64,000 nucleotides of DNA from Musa acuminata AAA Group (GCF_036884655.1 NC_088344.1:33852501-33916500); one strand, 5' to 3'; counted from the first letter of the stretch, positions 37,301-51,582 are shown. A program made the numbers and translations. Notes: generated from the sequence alone by a model not told the origin.

Positions 37301-40300
37301 CGGCTGCCACTGTAATAACCAATCGGCTGGTGACCTGCTGTTACAAATTGGTGATAACCTAGGGGTGAGCTGACAGCTAAAGTAAGCTTTTAATGATCAA
37401 CAATTTGATCATCCCATGTCAACCTGTCACAGCAGCCAGCCTCATCTGGCAGTCAGCTGATGCTGCTCTAATGATTGCTCATTGACAGTGATCCACCTAT
37501 AGCCACCAGCTAGTGGTGTGTCTGGTTGCAGCCTTTGTTGTACCCGGTTGTTCCTGGCTATGGGTGGCTGCCAGTCTATGGCAACCATTGACTGTTGGCT
37601 TCTGCTGTCAACCACCACCAGCTGTTGCTGCTATAACCTCACTAGCATTGTCTGGTGATCCCTAATTCTTTGACTTTCCATCCTTATCTACATTATCCAA
37701 CTATCTACCTCTAAATTCAAGGCTGATCAACCCATCTCTTCTCTACCCTCACCTATTTAAGTTTTATTGCATGATATATTATATGTCAACAACCATGGCT
37801 ACCAACAGTGAGGATGAATATGAAGCTCTATCTTGAGGCAGATAGAGAACATGAATATACAGGAAGAGGAGAAGGAGGTTTCTTGGCTGGGACAACTTGT
37901 ACCTTGAATGTTTTCCTCTTTGGTGATGGTTACATCCGACGATGATTTTCTCCAGCAACCAGTATGTATATGTCATTTCGCGTTGCCTTCTTGCTCATCC
38001 TTTGACATCTCCAAGTTTGACGGTTATGGGGAGAAAAAGAAATTTTGGATGGGAGAAATTGAAGAGATGAGGAATATAATAAGACAGAATTCAAATGTGG
38101 TACTTTTTCTTTAGGCACAATTATGCACATTTGAGGAATTGAATCCTGACAACCCATGAGGGGGATGGATATCACATCTATTGGGCCAGCCAATGGTTGA
38201 CTAGTCGGTTACTTGGTCAGCCATGGGGTTAATTATGGTTTGGTATATTAATGACTAAGATTCATAATATTATCTTCAGTAGATTTGGCATGTGAGTTAT
38301 CAATTTATGGATCCTCATAATATTTCAATCTTTGGCGGTTTGGCCCACTTCTTGTTTATGTCAAAATAGATGATGCATTTGAGAATATTACTGGCTGTAA
38401 CTTCTTTTAGGTTCTGACATATACAATAAAATGCTCTCTTAAAACTCATGTTTTCTTACTAAAGTCATTCTCACGTGCAGATTACATTTGTTCCAGAAGA
38501 GCCACCTCCCTTGGAATACTCTCGGATGCTTAAACTGCCTGGTGTTACTTATAACCTTTACTGCAAAAGTATTCACCAAGCTGGTCAGGTAACACATGAT
38601 GGTAACTCATGGATTTATTTTCCAAGTCAAATTGTGATTTGACTGTCTGGTTTATGTTTCATTGTGATTTATTTATCCACAGTGATTAATGTTCATTTTT
38701 GTTGTTAAGTTAAAAAAATCCCTTACAAATATCAAATTTGAGGATTTAGATAATTTATTCTAGGAATTTTATAAACTCGATGTGTGGAACTTTGTTATGC
38801 AAATTGAAATATAGTTTTCTAGTTGAATGAGCTGATGTTTTTAATACCTACGTTTTACTCAAGTCAAAATCTTAATGACCATGTATTTCTTGGTTTGGTA
38901 GTATGCTGATACATTAAAAATTAGTATGATGCTTTCTTGTGGGACTTCAGAAATATGATACAATGTTTCTGAAGTGAAGAAATGACGAAGCTCATATGTG
39001 AGGATGCTGAGTCTGGGGTGACACTTTGAAAGGTTTACAAGGACAGGCCTCAAAATGAGTACTTGTGTGGAACTTCAGAAATATGATACAATAAAGAACT
39101 AAGACAATATCTTGATTTTAGTCAAAGAGTGAAAAGTTGAACTGTTCAAGAAGAATTTAAGTTTCATCTTTTTCTGGATACTTGAACGTTCGATTTGTCT
39201 GTGTTTTTGTTAATTTGTGCCGTTGAAATGAGTATTGCTTTCTGCAAAGTGTGTCATTTTTTGTTTGAATACTGCTCCATTAGCGAACTAATCTAAATGC
39301 AACCATTAAGTACATTGTTTCGTAAGCCAACTAAGCTTTTAGGTTTTTGGGCAGATTTTTCTTATACTCAAACTTAGCTTCTATTGATCATTCAATTGTT
39401 AGGTTGATAGCTATTATAATATTTTGTCAAATCTTCCATGGAAATCTCTTTTTTTAAGTATGTTCTGTGGTGGCCTTATATTTTTGGGAAAAGGATGATG
39501 ATAATGATTAATCTAATGGATTTTATTGATTATCAGATCAATCCTAGCAATCAAATTTAGTATTTAACATCTTTTATTTGTTGTATTATTATGATCATAC
39601 CATTAACTTTATATTTGTATGCTGCAAGTGTTTTTTTTGTAGTACCTTTATATTCTTTTAAGGCAAATCTCTTGTATTTCTGAAAGTAAGTACCTTTTTC
39701 TTGTCTTTTTTTAATCAGTACCTTTTTTTGGTTAAAAATTCAAGCTGGAAATGCCATTTATATGTTAACTTGTTCATAGTAATATCATGATGAGTAATTC
39801 AGCAAATATGGCAGGGCCCTTGTCTGATTAAATAGTGAAGTTTTCTTGTGCTTTCTTTTATTTATGTCATAATGTTGGAACTAAAGGCCTGTTATTGTTG
39901 ACTATGCGCAGGATTTAGCATGGGAATCATTGACAGAATTACGTAACTCCAGCATTGTGGCAACAGGTGAGCTTCCTAAGATAGTATCATCATCGACCTA
40001 GCCTTAGCTGTGAAAACTGGGGACTTGAGAGCAAGGTTCACATGTGTGGACAAAGGAATGGAGGGTGTTTGCTACTTATATGGAACTATTTAAGTCATGA
40101 ATTTTTTTCTTAATAGTATATGCAAAATGTCTACCTGAATTTAAAAGAACCATAGAACATAGGTAACATTTGATTCAATAGTTAATCTGATGATATTGAG
40201 GACACTTGCAAAACAATAGACAAAGGTCTTTCTGTCATTATACAAGTTGGAGACAAAAAAGTCGATAGATCTTAAATTATTATATTCATCTACCAGAAAT

Positions 40301-43300
40301 CAAATGGTCCTATTACAGAAGCTAATAATGAGCCATTAAGTAAAGCTGTCTATGATCCCTGCTTCTTCAACAAGTAAAGTACGATTATGTTTCAACCATT
40401 GTTGTTATGATTATCAATAAAATTATGTAGTTGAAGCTCCAAATGGCAGAGGCAGAATGCCATGGTGAAGATCCTAAGTACAATCTGTCTTTTGGGGTTT
40501 GTAAGTGGATTTTAGCTTGGAACAGTTTTCAGTACTTAAATCCTCATCCTTGGCCACTAATTCTTATAAAAATTCTTCTCTGATGTTAGTTTTATTTTGC
40601 CAAATTATCTAAATTATTTCTCTTAGCTCAACTCTTATATTCTAGATAATTAAATTTTGAGTATTAAATTTTATGTACTTCATTTATCAGTCAATATTCA
40701 GTTGTAGACATTTCCTACCACCACCCTCCTTTCTTGAACCATCAAATTCTCTTGAACATTATTGTTATCCTTATTTGGCTTTACACAAAATTCTCATGTA
40801 TTTCAGCTTTTTCTTTATTTTTGGGGCTCTTTACAACTAATTTCTTGTGTTAGAAAATAGCTAGTGTGCATTCTCAAGTTGCACTGACATTCTATTACCA
40901 AAGGCCATCAGAAAAGCACCCAAAGTCTCGTTCTTAAGGGCATTTTTGGTTGGACACCAGAAATATGGGAGGAACCAAAAATCACTAGCAAGAGCATCTG
41001 CAATGCTGATCTAGCTGTTATTGCTCAGTTTTTCATAAAGATTTGAAAATTTTGAACAAAAACTAGACACCTATGATTTATCTGCAACTCAAGCTTTGCA
41101 TGTCAGTCTGTTTTCTTTGTAGAGGGCACAAAGAATTATATGATTATATTGAAGCCTTCTTTATTCTGCAGCTTCAGGCAGTATTGAGGGACCTATCAGG
41201 TCTTCATGCATTCCTAAAGGGTACAATCGAAGTTCTATTGCAACATCAAATGCACTTCAAAAGAACATCTCACATGATGTAGAGGGTAATTTTGCTACAT
41301 GTAGATCGAAGGCCTATATGTTCCTGCAACAAGGTAGATTACTGATGTGCAATTGTGTATTTTATATATTATTCGGTTATTTTTTCTGAAGTTTTCTTCT
41401 CTTTTTTTGGCGATTTCTCTTGTCATGCTTATTATTACATCTTTCCACTGCTGGTCCCTGGTCATGTAAAAGGGAGGTTTGCATTAGACAACTAATAGCC
41501 AACACAAATTTATTTTGGATCATATGAACACAGAAAGTTAGGGGTACTAGAAATAGTTAAAACAAATAATATTTAGATTTGTGAACAATTAGGGGTACTA
41601 TTTGATTGAGGATCACATAGTGGAAACAGATTTACAGCTGCACTGCTTAACAAGGTGAGTCTATGAGAAACAATGGTGTGTAGGAGTAGCAGAGGAGCCG
41701 AAAATTACTTTATTAGAAACAGTAGAAAGATATTTGATAGCTTTTAGTTTGACCAATGATATTGTCCTCAGTAGAGCTTGAGGGCAAGAAATCATTTATG
41801 TAATTGTACCCTTATGGTTGGGACCTTTTGTTTTATTTTTGTTTTAGTTCTTCTGTTGTGATTTTAAGGCTACATTGTGCTTCTGTACTCAACAGAGGTG
41901 TGATCTATAAACATTATATTCCTATTTTCACATGTAATAGTGGCCTAATCTATTGTTACACAACTTGGGATCCGGACATTAAATCAATTTGTCTATAGCA
42001 TTGCAGAAATTATCAATTATGATTTGGATCTTTTTTCTCAGATCACCCTAGTACAATCGAGTCAAGATAGTGCTGCTATGTCATTAGAGGAAATACATTG
42101 CAACAGAATAGTTTGTTGTGCTGATTAAGAACCTTAAAATTACTGTGTCCATCATCTAGTAGTTTATACCATTATCTTCCTTATTTGGAAAAGTGGGTCA
42201 ATAAAATGCCTTAGGTACTGTCCTTAGGTGCTTAACCTGAGCCACAACAGGGCTGTCCTTAGGTTCTTAAACTGAGCCCCAGCATCCCTCAAAGGTCCTT
42301 GGTTTTGAAGCAGGGATGTTTGTGGAAGTAAAATCAGGTGTTTTAGTGGTTCAGTTGCTTGACATATTGGTTTCATTGGATTTTCTTTACATAATTTTAA
42401 GTCACTATATGTTCCATTCCATTTTTGCCTGAATCCAATTTGTTGATGCTCTAGTAAGAGAAGGATAGAGAAAATGGAAATTTAAGGAAATTAGAGTACA
42501 CTGGCTGCAGGATGGAATGGCCAAGGATAAATCTCCATCATCTAATGCAGATGGAATAGGAGAAATAGGAGCAGTAGCATCTAGAACCACCAGCAAATTC
42601 TATGGCTGGATACTGTTGACCCCTAGGGCTCCACTAACCCCCCCCCCACCTTGTGCCTAAATTGCTGGCAAGCTCCAAGTTACCTTTCTCCTTTTGTTTT
42701 GTAAAACCTTGGCAAAAACTGCAAGAATTTTGCATTGTTGATGTGGAGTATTGAATGGTTACTATACAGCTAGATCCAAAGTTGTGGAATATAATCCTGA
42801 AGTGGTTCTTATCTGTGTTTATCAAAAATTGAACACTTGGATGCTTCATTTCTCACAAATCTTATGACCATGAAATTTTTATCATCTTTTTGAATCTTTG
42901 ACTGAAAGATCTTTTTCACCATTCTAGGTGAAATTTTACAAAGATTTAAGGCTGATATGCAAGGACAACAACTTGCTTTTGAGAAATTTTTCTACATTTC
43001 AGAGGTATGTAGCTGATGCTTTTCAAATTACTTAATGCTTTCTAATCGAATTTAAACCTTTTAGTTTTTATTTTTATAATTATGTAATCAAACTTGCATA
43101 TTAATATGTAGTGTTTTCTAATTATTTGCCTTCTTTAGTTGTTTGGGATGACACCAAAGGCATCTTTATCAGATGTAGAAGCTGCTGGACGTCACTATTG
43201 CGAGGATCATTGGGTTAGTCTAAAAGAGGAACACTTTGGCATTGATGAGATGGACCTGAAAAAATATTGCTTTTCATCTGCTTTTATGGTGTCGCTACTA

Positions 43301-44741
43301 CATGATGGTCTTGGAATTCCTATGGAGGAAAAGCGGTAAACTTCTTTGTCTCATTTTGGTTCAAATGATGTTGTCTTATCACGTAAAAGAAGCTTCAAAA
43401 CAATCTAATCATGATCACAGTGATACTGATAAGTACATGCTGAGATGGAATATGCATTCACGTGATTTGTTAGTTCCAGCAACATTCTTGGTTTTAGAAG
43501 CCATTCGATGTTCATTGATGAGTAAATATTACACCACTTCCATGCTATCATATTTAGTGTTTGTAACTGGAAGTTATAGGAGCATGCATTTGCCTATACT
43601 ATGGAGTCTTTAGGAGAAATACCATTTAATATATCCTCTATTATAATCGTGCGTGTGTGATCATACATTAACATAAAATTTGCTCGAAGTGTAGCTCCTT
43701 CTGTGAGTAAATGCATTGGTAGATTTATGGATATCTTAAGACAAACATCTCTAGTACTTGCCCCATACAATAGTTATCTGCTTTTATATATGGTCTTTCA
43801 TGTAATTCTCTTTGTGGCTATGCTGTGAAGGTAGTTGCATGTTGGTTCACTTGACATGGAAAACAAAGAGAAATGATTTTCGAAATAGTGATTTCAAACT
43901 TTGAAGTTACACGGATACCATAAACATGTGCTTCTTTCTAAAGTTCATTGTTTTAACTGGCCTTTCTATATATTTATGTTCCTCAAATCTTTATCATAAA
44001 TGGTGGTCATGTTACTTTTAGTTACCTACATTAGATGGTTTATACACCATAGATATCACTCCAGTGTGAAGGCAATGTGATGGATTTGACAAAATTAGCT
44101 TAGTGCTACCGTATCAAATAGATTTCATGTTTTTGGCAATGCTTTTCATAACAAGTTGGTGTTTGATAAAATGTCGCACTGGAGGAGTTGGTCAACATCA
44201 AATCGATTGCTGGCTACAAGTTTGTTGAGTCATCCATGAAGTCTTTTTAAGATATGGTGTTGCTCTATAACTATCCCAATCTTGGTTAAAACAGTTCATT
44301 TAACAGCAAACTGTTTGTGGTCACCCAAGAAAACTTCCCTCTACTCAAATCCAAATTACTGGATGCAGGATAGGGTTTGCTGTTCCCACCGGAAGCAGTC
44401 CTCTCGATTGGACACTGGGTGCATTCATTCTGCAAACGGTGGTGGAAACCGAGTCTGGTGCAGAAACCATCACAAACATTGCTGGGAGTGATACATTAAC
44501 ATTCATTTCATTGTTTGCAATTCTTCTATTAGTAACTCTTTCTGTGCTTTATGTATGGAATTGGCGAAGACCAAGGTTGAAGACAATTTATGACCTGGAA
44601 AAGGGACATTACATAGTTACTCGGATGCCTGTATGATTTTTTGCTCTCCATTTCTTGGGAGTACCTGTACACGTAGTATTCACTTTGTAGCAAATTACAA
44701 TTATTCTTTCACAGACAAATGACAGAAGAAATGAAGCGTAG
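34389..44741 (+). CDS. GDA1/CD39 family apyrase (nucleoside phosphatase), altered active site
   Basis: Exons: 34389-35016, 35782-35894, 38481-38588, 39912-39966, 41172-41333, 42928-43004, 43139-43335 and 44369 to 44636, or 44369-44630 plus 44715-44741. The protein is 535 or 542 residues. It has a transmembrane segment at about 53-72, apyrase region 1 VIDAGSSGSRIHVF (91-104), region 4 IIELGGASAQ (238-247), the conserved YCFSSAFMVSLLHDGLGIP stretch and a C-terminal membrane span (LTFISLFAILLLVTLSVLYVW). It is closest in recall to Arabidopsis APY3-6, enzymes that hydrolyse nucleoside tri- and diphosphates at the Golgi or cell surface. Region 2, normally ATAG, reads ENGG (170-173), and the Glu expected a few residues later is Thr183, so activity is doubtful. 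The second intron is 2.6 kb. Confidence 0.9.
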
Positions 44742-45323
44742 CCGAGATTTGGAACCTTATTTTTCTGGCTGGTGTCCAGCTTCACTTAGTTGTGGGATCC
44801 CATGTCCTGCTTGTTCGTCTTGGGCAGCTCAAACCTTTTGCTCAAAGGAACAGGTGACACCTTCAGCAAAAGCAGGTACTGCCTACGTGATCTTTATGGG
44901 CTATATCAGCTTGTATTATGTTTTATAAGTTGGTGCATTTGATTGGTTTTGTTTGTAGTTGTACCCATCAGATGTATATAATATATATACTGCATGACAG
45001 GCTGCATCCGGCACGAGAAGGGGTCAAGTTGAGATCAACCCGAACCGCTAATTCTGCCGGTGATATGAATGCGTGGAAGTTGCCATCCAAGAGGTGACAG
45101 CCACGTTGTGGAGATCCGTAGCTTTCCTTATTGAATGGGGTGGTCACGAGACCTCATGCTTATCACATTGCAAATTAGCGAGAAGACCAGAAGCGACGCT
45201 ATCGTATCACATATCCAATTCCGTGACGCTTGGGATCCCGACACCTACTCACACCCGATGCCGGGCTCCGAAGCCACCACGGACCCCCTTCCCAAATCCT
45301 CCCACGTATACTCTCTGTCTCTC

Positions 45324-45364
<41 letters not shown>

Positions 45365-45980
45365 AAGATATTATGATTGCTATCTTCCAATAATGTTGTG
45401 AGAAAGCTATTATCGTGGTGTCGGTCACTCATCAATCAATTGACACATATTAGGTCTGATCCATTTTCAAAACATAAATAACGTTTAATTCGATCGATTT
45501 GATTCAGACTCGTCTGATTTAAAGCCATATCGAAATAATTGTGTATACATAAGCAACCATATGGTGGTTGTGGCAGTGTCTCTCGTGTCTCTCTCTGTAG
45601 AATGTCGATTGGTGTCATGACCCTAAAGAGTCTGCATGAGTTATTGTGATGATGAAATAAGTTTACCACGACAAGAACACCTATGGTGGTCAAACCAAGA
45701 TTGCTGTTAATAGAAAAGAAAACCGCCCCCTTCAGGTAGATGATCAGTATCATGGAAAGGGGACCTCAATTAATTTCCATGCATTAATTGGGAGGTTCTC
45801 TCTCAACCCACAACTGGAAAGATGAAGAAGATAATTTGCTGATTCATGTGACAATGGAAGCACACAATTGAAATGAAAGAAAGGGAAAAACCCAGCTGAC
45901 TTTGTTCAAGGCAAAAAGACAAAAAAAGCAGCACAAGTAAATGAGTCAGAGAGGTAGATAGGATATGTAAATGATGGCTG
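44742..45980. other. Intergenic between apyrase and MYB, with a (CT)n microsatellite
   Basis: It contains the probable apyrase 3'-UTR (to about 45000) and a (CT)n tract at 45311-45361. The rest is the MYB upstream region. The short frames here are created by the CT repeat and have no family resemblance. Confidence 0.5.
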
Positions 45981-46000
45981 ATCCTCCTCCACAAGTCATC

Positions 46001-46009
46001 CTATATAAA
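46001..46009 (+). promoter_or_regulatory. TATA box of the MYB gene
   Basis: CTATATAAA lies 44 bp before the MYB start codon at 46053, giving a predicted transcription start near 46035 and a very short leader. Confidence 0.7.
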
Positions 46010-46052
46010 CACTCACATGTTCCTTTGCACACAGAAGAAGACAAGGAGAAGG

Positions 46053-47096
46053 ATGGGCAGGTCTCAATGCTGTGATAAGGTTGGCATCAAGAGAGGTCCA
46101 TGGACGCAGGAAGAAGACACCATACTGGTATCCTACATACAGAAGCATGGTCCTGGGAATTGGAGATCGGTGCCTGCTAACACCGGTGAAAAGTGCCCCT
46201 CTGTATCTTTGGTTTTCTTCCTTCGGCTGCCAAATGCTATGTTTGATGGACTCCATTTCTGCTCTTGAATTCTAGGTTTGATGAGATGCAGTAAGAGCTG
46301 CAGATTAAGATGGACCAACTACCTCAGACCAGGAATCAAGCGTGGCAACTTCACTAAGAGCGAAGAGGGATTGATCGTTCATCTCCAATCTTTGTTAGGC
46401 AACAAGTAGATCTACATCAATCATCTCCATCGATCATGGTGACATAGTTTGCAGCTCCGGGTTGATCCTTGTGATGACTCTTACTGCAGGTGGGCAGCCA
46501 TAGCTTCTTACCTTCCTCAGAGAACAGATAATGACATCAAGAACTACTGGAACACCCACCTGAAGAAGAAGATCGAGAAGCATCAAGTCGCAACCACTGG
46601 CTGCACCACTTCATCTGATTCAAACAACGGATGCCCTGAGATCATGATATCAAGATGCCACAACAACAATGCAAGTGGGAATTCTTATCACTCTAATCTC
46701 CCTTCATCCGATCTAAGCTCCTCATCATATGCTTCGAGCACACACAACATCTCGAGGCTTCTCCAAGGATGGACGAGGTGCTCTCCAAAGGCTAAACCTA
46801 CTGCTCCAGATCAAGATCTAACGTGCCATGGGATCCAAATGAAGGTTGATCAGGAGAGCTGTCATCCTCTCTTCAACGAAGAGCTTAAACAGTTGCTCCC
46901 TGCTTGGGAGGAACCATCAGCAGAAGCCTCATTTTATGGGTCTCAGTCTACCCCAGCTTGTGCTGACGGAAAGAAAAGATTCGACACTCAAAACCCTCCC
47001 TTGGCAGCGCTGGAGAATTGGCTTCTTGATGAAGCTGCAAGGCAGGTAGATCTCTCAGTGGGGTATATTGATTCCATCAGCCATGCCTTCATCTGA
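46053..47096 (+). CDS. R2R3-MYB transcription factor, subgroup 1 (MYB60/MYB30-like)
   Basis: Three exons (46053-46185, 46276-46405, 46490-47096) encode 289 residues with two short introns (90 and 84 bp) at the classic R2R3-MYB positions. The R2 repeat spans about 14-61 and R3 about 67-112, ending in the canonical [27 protein letters not shown]. The C-terminal part has ISRLLQGW (175-182) and [11 protein letters not shown], which resemble subgroup 1 proteins such as AtMYB60, MYB30, MYB94 and MYB96. Those nuclear factors act in stomatal opening, hypersensitive response and cuticular wax synthesis. Which role applies here cannot be told from sequence. The second donor AACAA|GTAGAT is acceptable and gives Lys where relatives have Arg. 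Confidence 0.93.
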
Positions 47097-48990
47097 CAAT
47101 CCACTGGTCATGCAACTGATACAAAATACATTAATGAGGGTCAAAAAGTGTTTTCTACTTGGTGTATGTGCTAAGCTAATGTGCAGCTTTGGTTCTTGCC
47201 TCAAATGTAACATAGTGAATGAATTTTCTGTATGATCTCAGATATAATATGAAGACTGAACTCAGATGCATCAACATGTGTCATTTTCTCAATGCACTGC
47301 AGTGGTTCCCATTCATTGAGCAAACTTGATATGATTGAGCCTAAAAAAAGGAAAGAAGAAAGAAACTGGTGTTGAGAAATTTAAGATGACAGCTTGAATC
47401 ACAGCAACCCTGACAGAGCACTCTGCATGTGAGGCCACCATCTTCATTCCTTGCTGGAACCCTTTTTAAACTGGTGATTTCTTTTGCTTAAGCCAACAAA
47501 TAAAAAGCTCCTGTTGTTTCATCTTGATTTTTCTCAGAACACTTCAATCAGCTAAAACTGATTGAAGATGACATAAAACATTCTAAAACAAAATCTTACT
47601 GGTTGCACATACCATACTCATACTTCTGTGTCAGCCATCTTTGATTAAGCATGTGCAATTGAATTCCATGAAAGAGACACTACCAGTTCACACAGATCAT
47701 AACAGTACTACCAAATTGAGTGGTGAATGAAAGAAGAAAATTGAACATTGATGTCTTGGATGTTGATATTTCTTGAGACTGTTTCTGAGTCATCAAATCC
47801 TTGTCAAGGCACAATGTCTAATATGTATGATCTCACATGTATGAGAGCCAATGCAGATATGACACATTCAAGTGCTAGAAGCTACTGAGCTAATGGGCTT
47901 CTCAAGAACATAAAGGTTGCAGATATGACACACTGCAGACATGTATATTCAATTCCACATCCACAGATCTTTTGAGTAGTCCAGTTTGAATGTTTGATTT
48001 ACCAGCCATTTTCTAGTTCTGCACCATTCTCCATATTTATAACATGAACTGGAGACCTAGATAACACATCAAGACTGCAGCAGAATATTTTGCTTTCATG
48101 ATCCTCTAGATGTGACCTGTAATTTCTCTTGCAACTGTATGATAGTTGCAAGCTTCTCAATCAGCATGTTGCCTTTCCATTTAGCCACAGAAACAATGAC
48201 CTCTTCCAGTAAAGGTGACACCAAATGTTAATGGTAGCACAATCATTGAGCTAAATCCCAGCCACAGCTTATTTTATGCATGCATTCCATTGAGTTGGTA
48301 ACAGTTGCCCATATCAACAAGAGTTTCAATACATCCAGACCTCTACCAATGGTTGGCAAATTACATCAGCCTTCTAGTACAAGGCCTTGTACTGCATTCA
48401 AACAAGTGAAAGCAATTAACAAGAACCAAGTTTTAACACCATCGGGGTAAGAAAGAATGGTGTTAGCAGTTCTATTGAGAACAAGAGTTAAAGCTTGCAA
48501 TGGGGTAAAAGATGTAAAGTAACTAGTTGCAGCTCCACCAAAATGACCAGTTTTGGCCTGTCCTCCTGATCAAAACTGAAGGAAGAACAAGCTAAACATC
48601 TGTTTCATGAAACATAAAAGGGGGTGAAATTACAAGAAGCAGGAGGCAGAGAAGAACTGCAGCATTTACTGGGTCACCATGACTAGTATCTATATGTTCT
48701 ATTGATTACGTTGGAGCCATTGACTACCATTAAATTTCTGGTGTGCAGCCAAGTAAACAAAACCAGATCAGGAACACCAAAAGAAAGAAGAATCTCAAAC
48801 CATATAGTTCCACTAAAACATCAAACTCACACTGGTTCAAGACTAATATATGACCAGCCTACTACAGACACTCACGTAAACAACCCTAGAATGCCCACCA
48901 GTAGCTCTACTCACAAAATGTGACCTGCTCATATACTAACTGATACAGCCACAGAAACCAGTAGATCAAGAAACAAGCAGGTGATAGATC
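47097..48990. other. Intergenic, no gene seen
   Basis: Holds the MYB 3'-UTR and about 1.8 kb of moderately AT-rich DNA. A short repeated phrase, GCAGATATGACACA, occurs near 47851 and 47919. No frame has a recognisable motif, and no RNA gene was seen. Confidence 0.5.
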
Positions 48991-48993
48991 AAT

Positions 48994-49559
48994 TTAAGGG
49001 CACTTTGGACCACCCCTCTTGGTCTTCCAGTTGTTGTAGCAAGAGCAGACCTGCTTGTTCCCGTAGAAACCTGGAGGGACACACAGGCATTTTCTGCAGC
49101 ACTTCTGGCAGAAGAACATGCATGGCTTGTGGTACTGCGTCCGGGAGCACCGCCTTGTGCACTCACCAGGGCACTCTGTAGATGGAAAGGTTCACCAAAG
49201 ACTAGAGGAAATGGAAATCGATCAACATGTAAACAAAAGCTTACGGTAGCTTTTAAGGCTCCCAGATCCATATTGTCTCTGCATCACATCCAAAGCAATC
49301 CCAAGTTAAAGCTAATTGAACCCAACAAGATGATCTAAGTGTCGTGTGCAGAGAGCCTAACCTTTTGGGCGTTCAGAAACAGATCATCATCCTGCACCTC
49401 CTCAAGGACAATCTGCACGAAAGGTTGAGTGGTGAATACAAGTGTGTTGCATTGCCTAGATGCATGGCATCATGCTGCATCAGCTAGCCTTACCTCGCAT
49501 GAGACCAAAGAGACTAAGATAAGAAGCAAAAGCATCATCAACGGAAGCAACTTGGCCAT
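48994..49559 (-). CDS. GASA/snakin cysteine-rich secreted peptide
   Basis: Four exons on the minus strand (49494-49559, 49362-49412, 49245-49278, 48994-49175) join to 110 residues. Exon 1 is a hydrophobic signal peptide (MAKLLPLMMLLLLILVSLVS). Exon 2 and exon 3 give a short variable linker ending YGSGSLKSY. The last exon is the GASA domain with all 12 cysteines (52, 56, 60, 69, 73, 76, 77, 80, 82, 94, 96, 109) and the signature KPCMFFCQKCCRKCLCVPPGFYGN and the terminal KCP. Family members are secreted, often gibberellin-responsive, and act in growth or as antimicrobial snakins. Size and exon structure are typical. No single frame covers it, so it is easily missed by frame-based calling. Confidence 0.95.
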
Positions 49560-49635
49560 TGGAGAGCAGAGCATGGAGGCAGGAGGAGATGCGCTAGGTG
49601 AATATTGTAAGGAGAGCAAGAGGAGCTCCCAATGC

Positions 49636-49645
49636 ATCCATATAA
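49636..49645 (-). promoter_or_regulatory. Possible TATA box of the GASA gene
   Basis: The minus strand reads CTTATATGGA about 80 bp before the GASA start codon, a reasonable TATA position with a leader of about 50 nt. Confidence 0.45.
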
Positions 49646-51355
49646 GAAGGGCTCCCCCCTCTTTACCTTCTTTTTGGGCTCGGAAAGGTGGTCAAATGGT
49701 GCGGCAAAAAGAGGCGAAAAAGGTCAGGGAAGGCATGTGCGCTCTGAGACGCAGCACACTGCACGAGATGCCGGATGTCCGTCTTCTGGCGCGCTTCGGG
49801 GAGGAGAGGAGGTGTTTAATGCGTTTGACCACTTGGCATGTTTCAACTGGACGCAGGTCAATCTTGGGAGGATCTTGTTCCACCTTTGATGTCTCTTTAT
49901 GCTGAGAACGCCATGGAAATGAAAGGACCAGTGCTCGAGTGCACTTGGGACTACCTTAGAGCTGCAGGAAGACGAGAAGATTGGAGCAGCAGGATGAACT
50001 GGGTCGGCACGGCATGGGATTCTGGGGAGGAGGATATGTAATGCAGCGCATGAACAGTGAAAAGCCCTTTTACTGTCTCCCTCTCTTCTCTCCATTTGTT
50101 ATTGTGATCTGATGAAGTTTTTGCTGTACTGTTTTATACTATTGAATAATTTAAAAAAAAATTAAATTTTCACTTTTTCTCCCCAAGATTTTTTTTATAA
50201 AATATTTGTATTCTTTTAAATACTCCTGACTTTTATCCCATCGATCATTATTTTTTTTTTATGGTTTCATGCTCTCATTGTTTACGTCCTCATCCGAATT
50301 GTCTACGTCTCTCGTATATTGTTAATGTCAAAACGATCGAGATAGATAATCTCATAAGAATGTGATCGAGGTACGAGTCGATATGATATGATGCTCATGT
50401 TCGTAGTAAGCGAAGATCCCGTAATTATATTTACGATTAGAATTTATAATAGAATTAAAAAAAAAAGGGTAAGATATTATCATTTTATCTTAAAGACGAA
50501 TAAAAATGAGGACAAATATGATAAAAGTAAAAATAAACAAAGAACGGAGATGATAAGATAAGGGTACGACAAATGAATAGCAAAGATGACAATGACACAC
50601 AACCCATGGGTAATCTCATGTTTCAGAAAAGAAAAAACACTAAGCTAAGAAAAAATAAAAAACTTATTTTATTTTTTGAATTTGACCTATATTATTTTAC
50701 TGTTTTAATTTGATTAGAAAAGTTATTAGGATCACTGCCACTTCTGAAATGGGCGCAAGCATTTGTTGTATGAACATATGGCAATATTTTCATATATTTT
50801 TTTTCTAAAATAAATAACTTAAGACGGCTTAATTCAAATCTCAATTCGATTACCTTATATAAATCTTTTCCCACCTTTGATATTTATTTCAAATAATATC
50901 TCTACTTGTATCAGATTATATTTATTTGACTGTATTATCTCTAATTAATTAATCTTGGCTTAACATTCTTAATATTTCGATTCTTATATTTTTAAAAATA
51001 AAATTATATTGGGATCCCTATACTTACGAAAATAAAATATTAATAATCCTATATAAAATTTAAAAAATAAATTTATAAGATTAAAAAATATTTTATTAAA
51101 ACAACGGATTAAATGTTTCAGTACATAAATCTCAATATAATTTTTAAAAATATAAAGATTAAAATACTAAAAATAACTACTTATAAGAGTTAATTTATAA
51201 TTAATCCATTAATAGATTATCTCTCATTTTCGTATCTATCGAGGCTTCATCTAATCTCAGCTATTATATATTTACCTTAAATATTGTCATCAACTGATCA
51301 ACTACTCGTTCATTTATATTTTAGATTATTCTTGGAAATTTGCTTCCATTACATA
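49646..51355. other. Intergenic upstream of GASA; no gene recognised
   Basis: A GC-richer part (to about 50050) carries overlapping short frames on both strands without family motifs, then AT-rich DNA with poly-A/T runs. It is the divergent upstream region of the GASA and GT47 genes. Confidence 0.45.
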
Positions 51356-51363
51356 GATGGAAG

Positions 51364-51365
51364 AC

Positions 51366-51463
<98 letters not shown>

Positions 51464-51539
51464 ACATATATATTTATATATATATGTATGTATATATATA
51501 TATATATATATATACATACATATATATATATATATATAT

Positions 51540-51581
<42 letters not shown>
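51364..51581. repeat. (TA)n microsatellite with interspersed TATG/CATA
   Basis: About 215 bp of nearly pure alternating TA, broken by a few TGTATG and CATACA words. All frames translate as Tyr-Ile repeats and are not genes. Confidence 0.95.

Positions 51582-51582
<1 letters not shown>

Noticed and set aside
45073..45435. Frames of 75-97 residues at the (CT)n tract
   Set aside because: Low-complexity Ser-Leu and Arg-Glu translations of the microsatellite.
49429..50095. Frames of 60-158 residues upstream of the GASA gene on both strands
   Set aside because: They overlap the GASA first exon and promoter in other frames and carry no motif.
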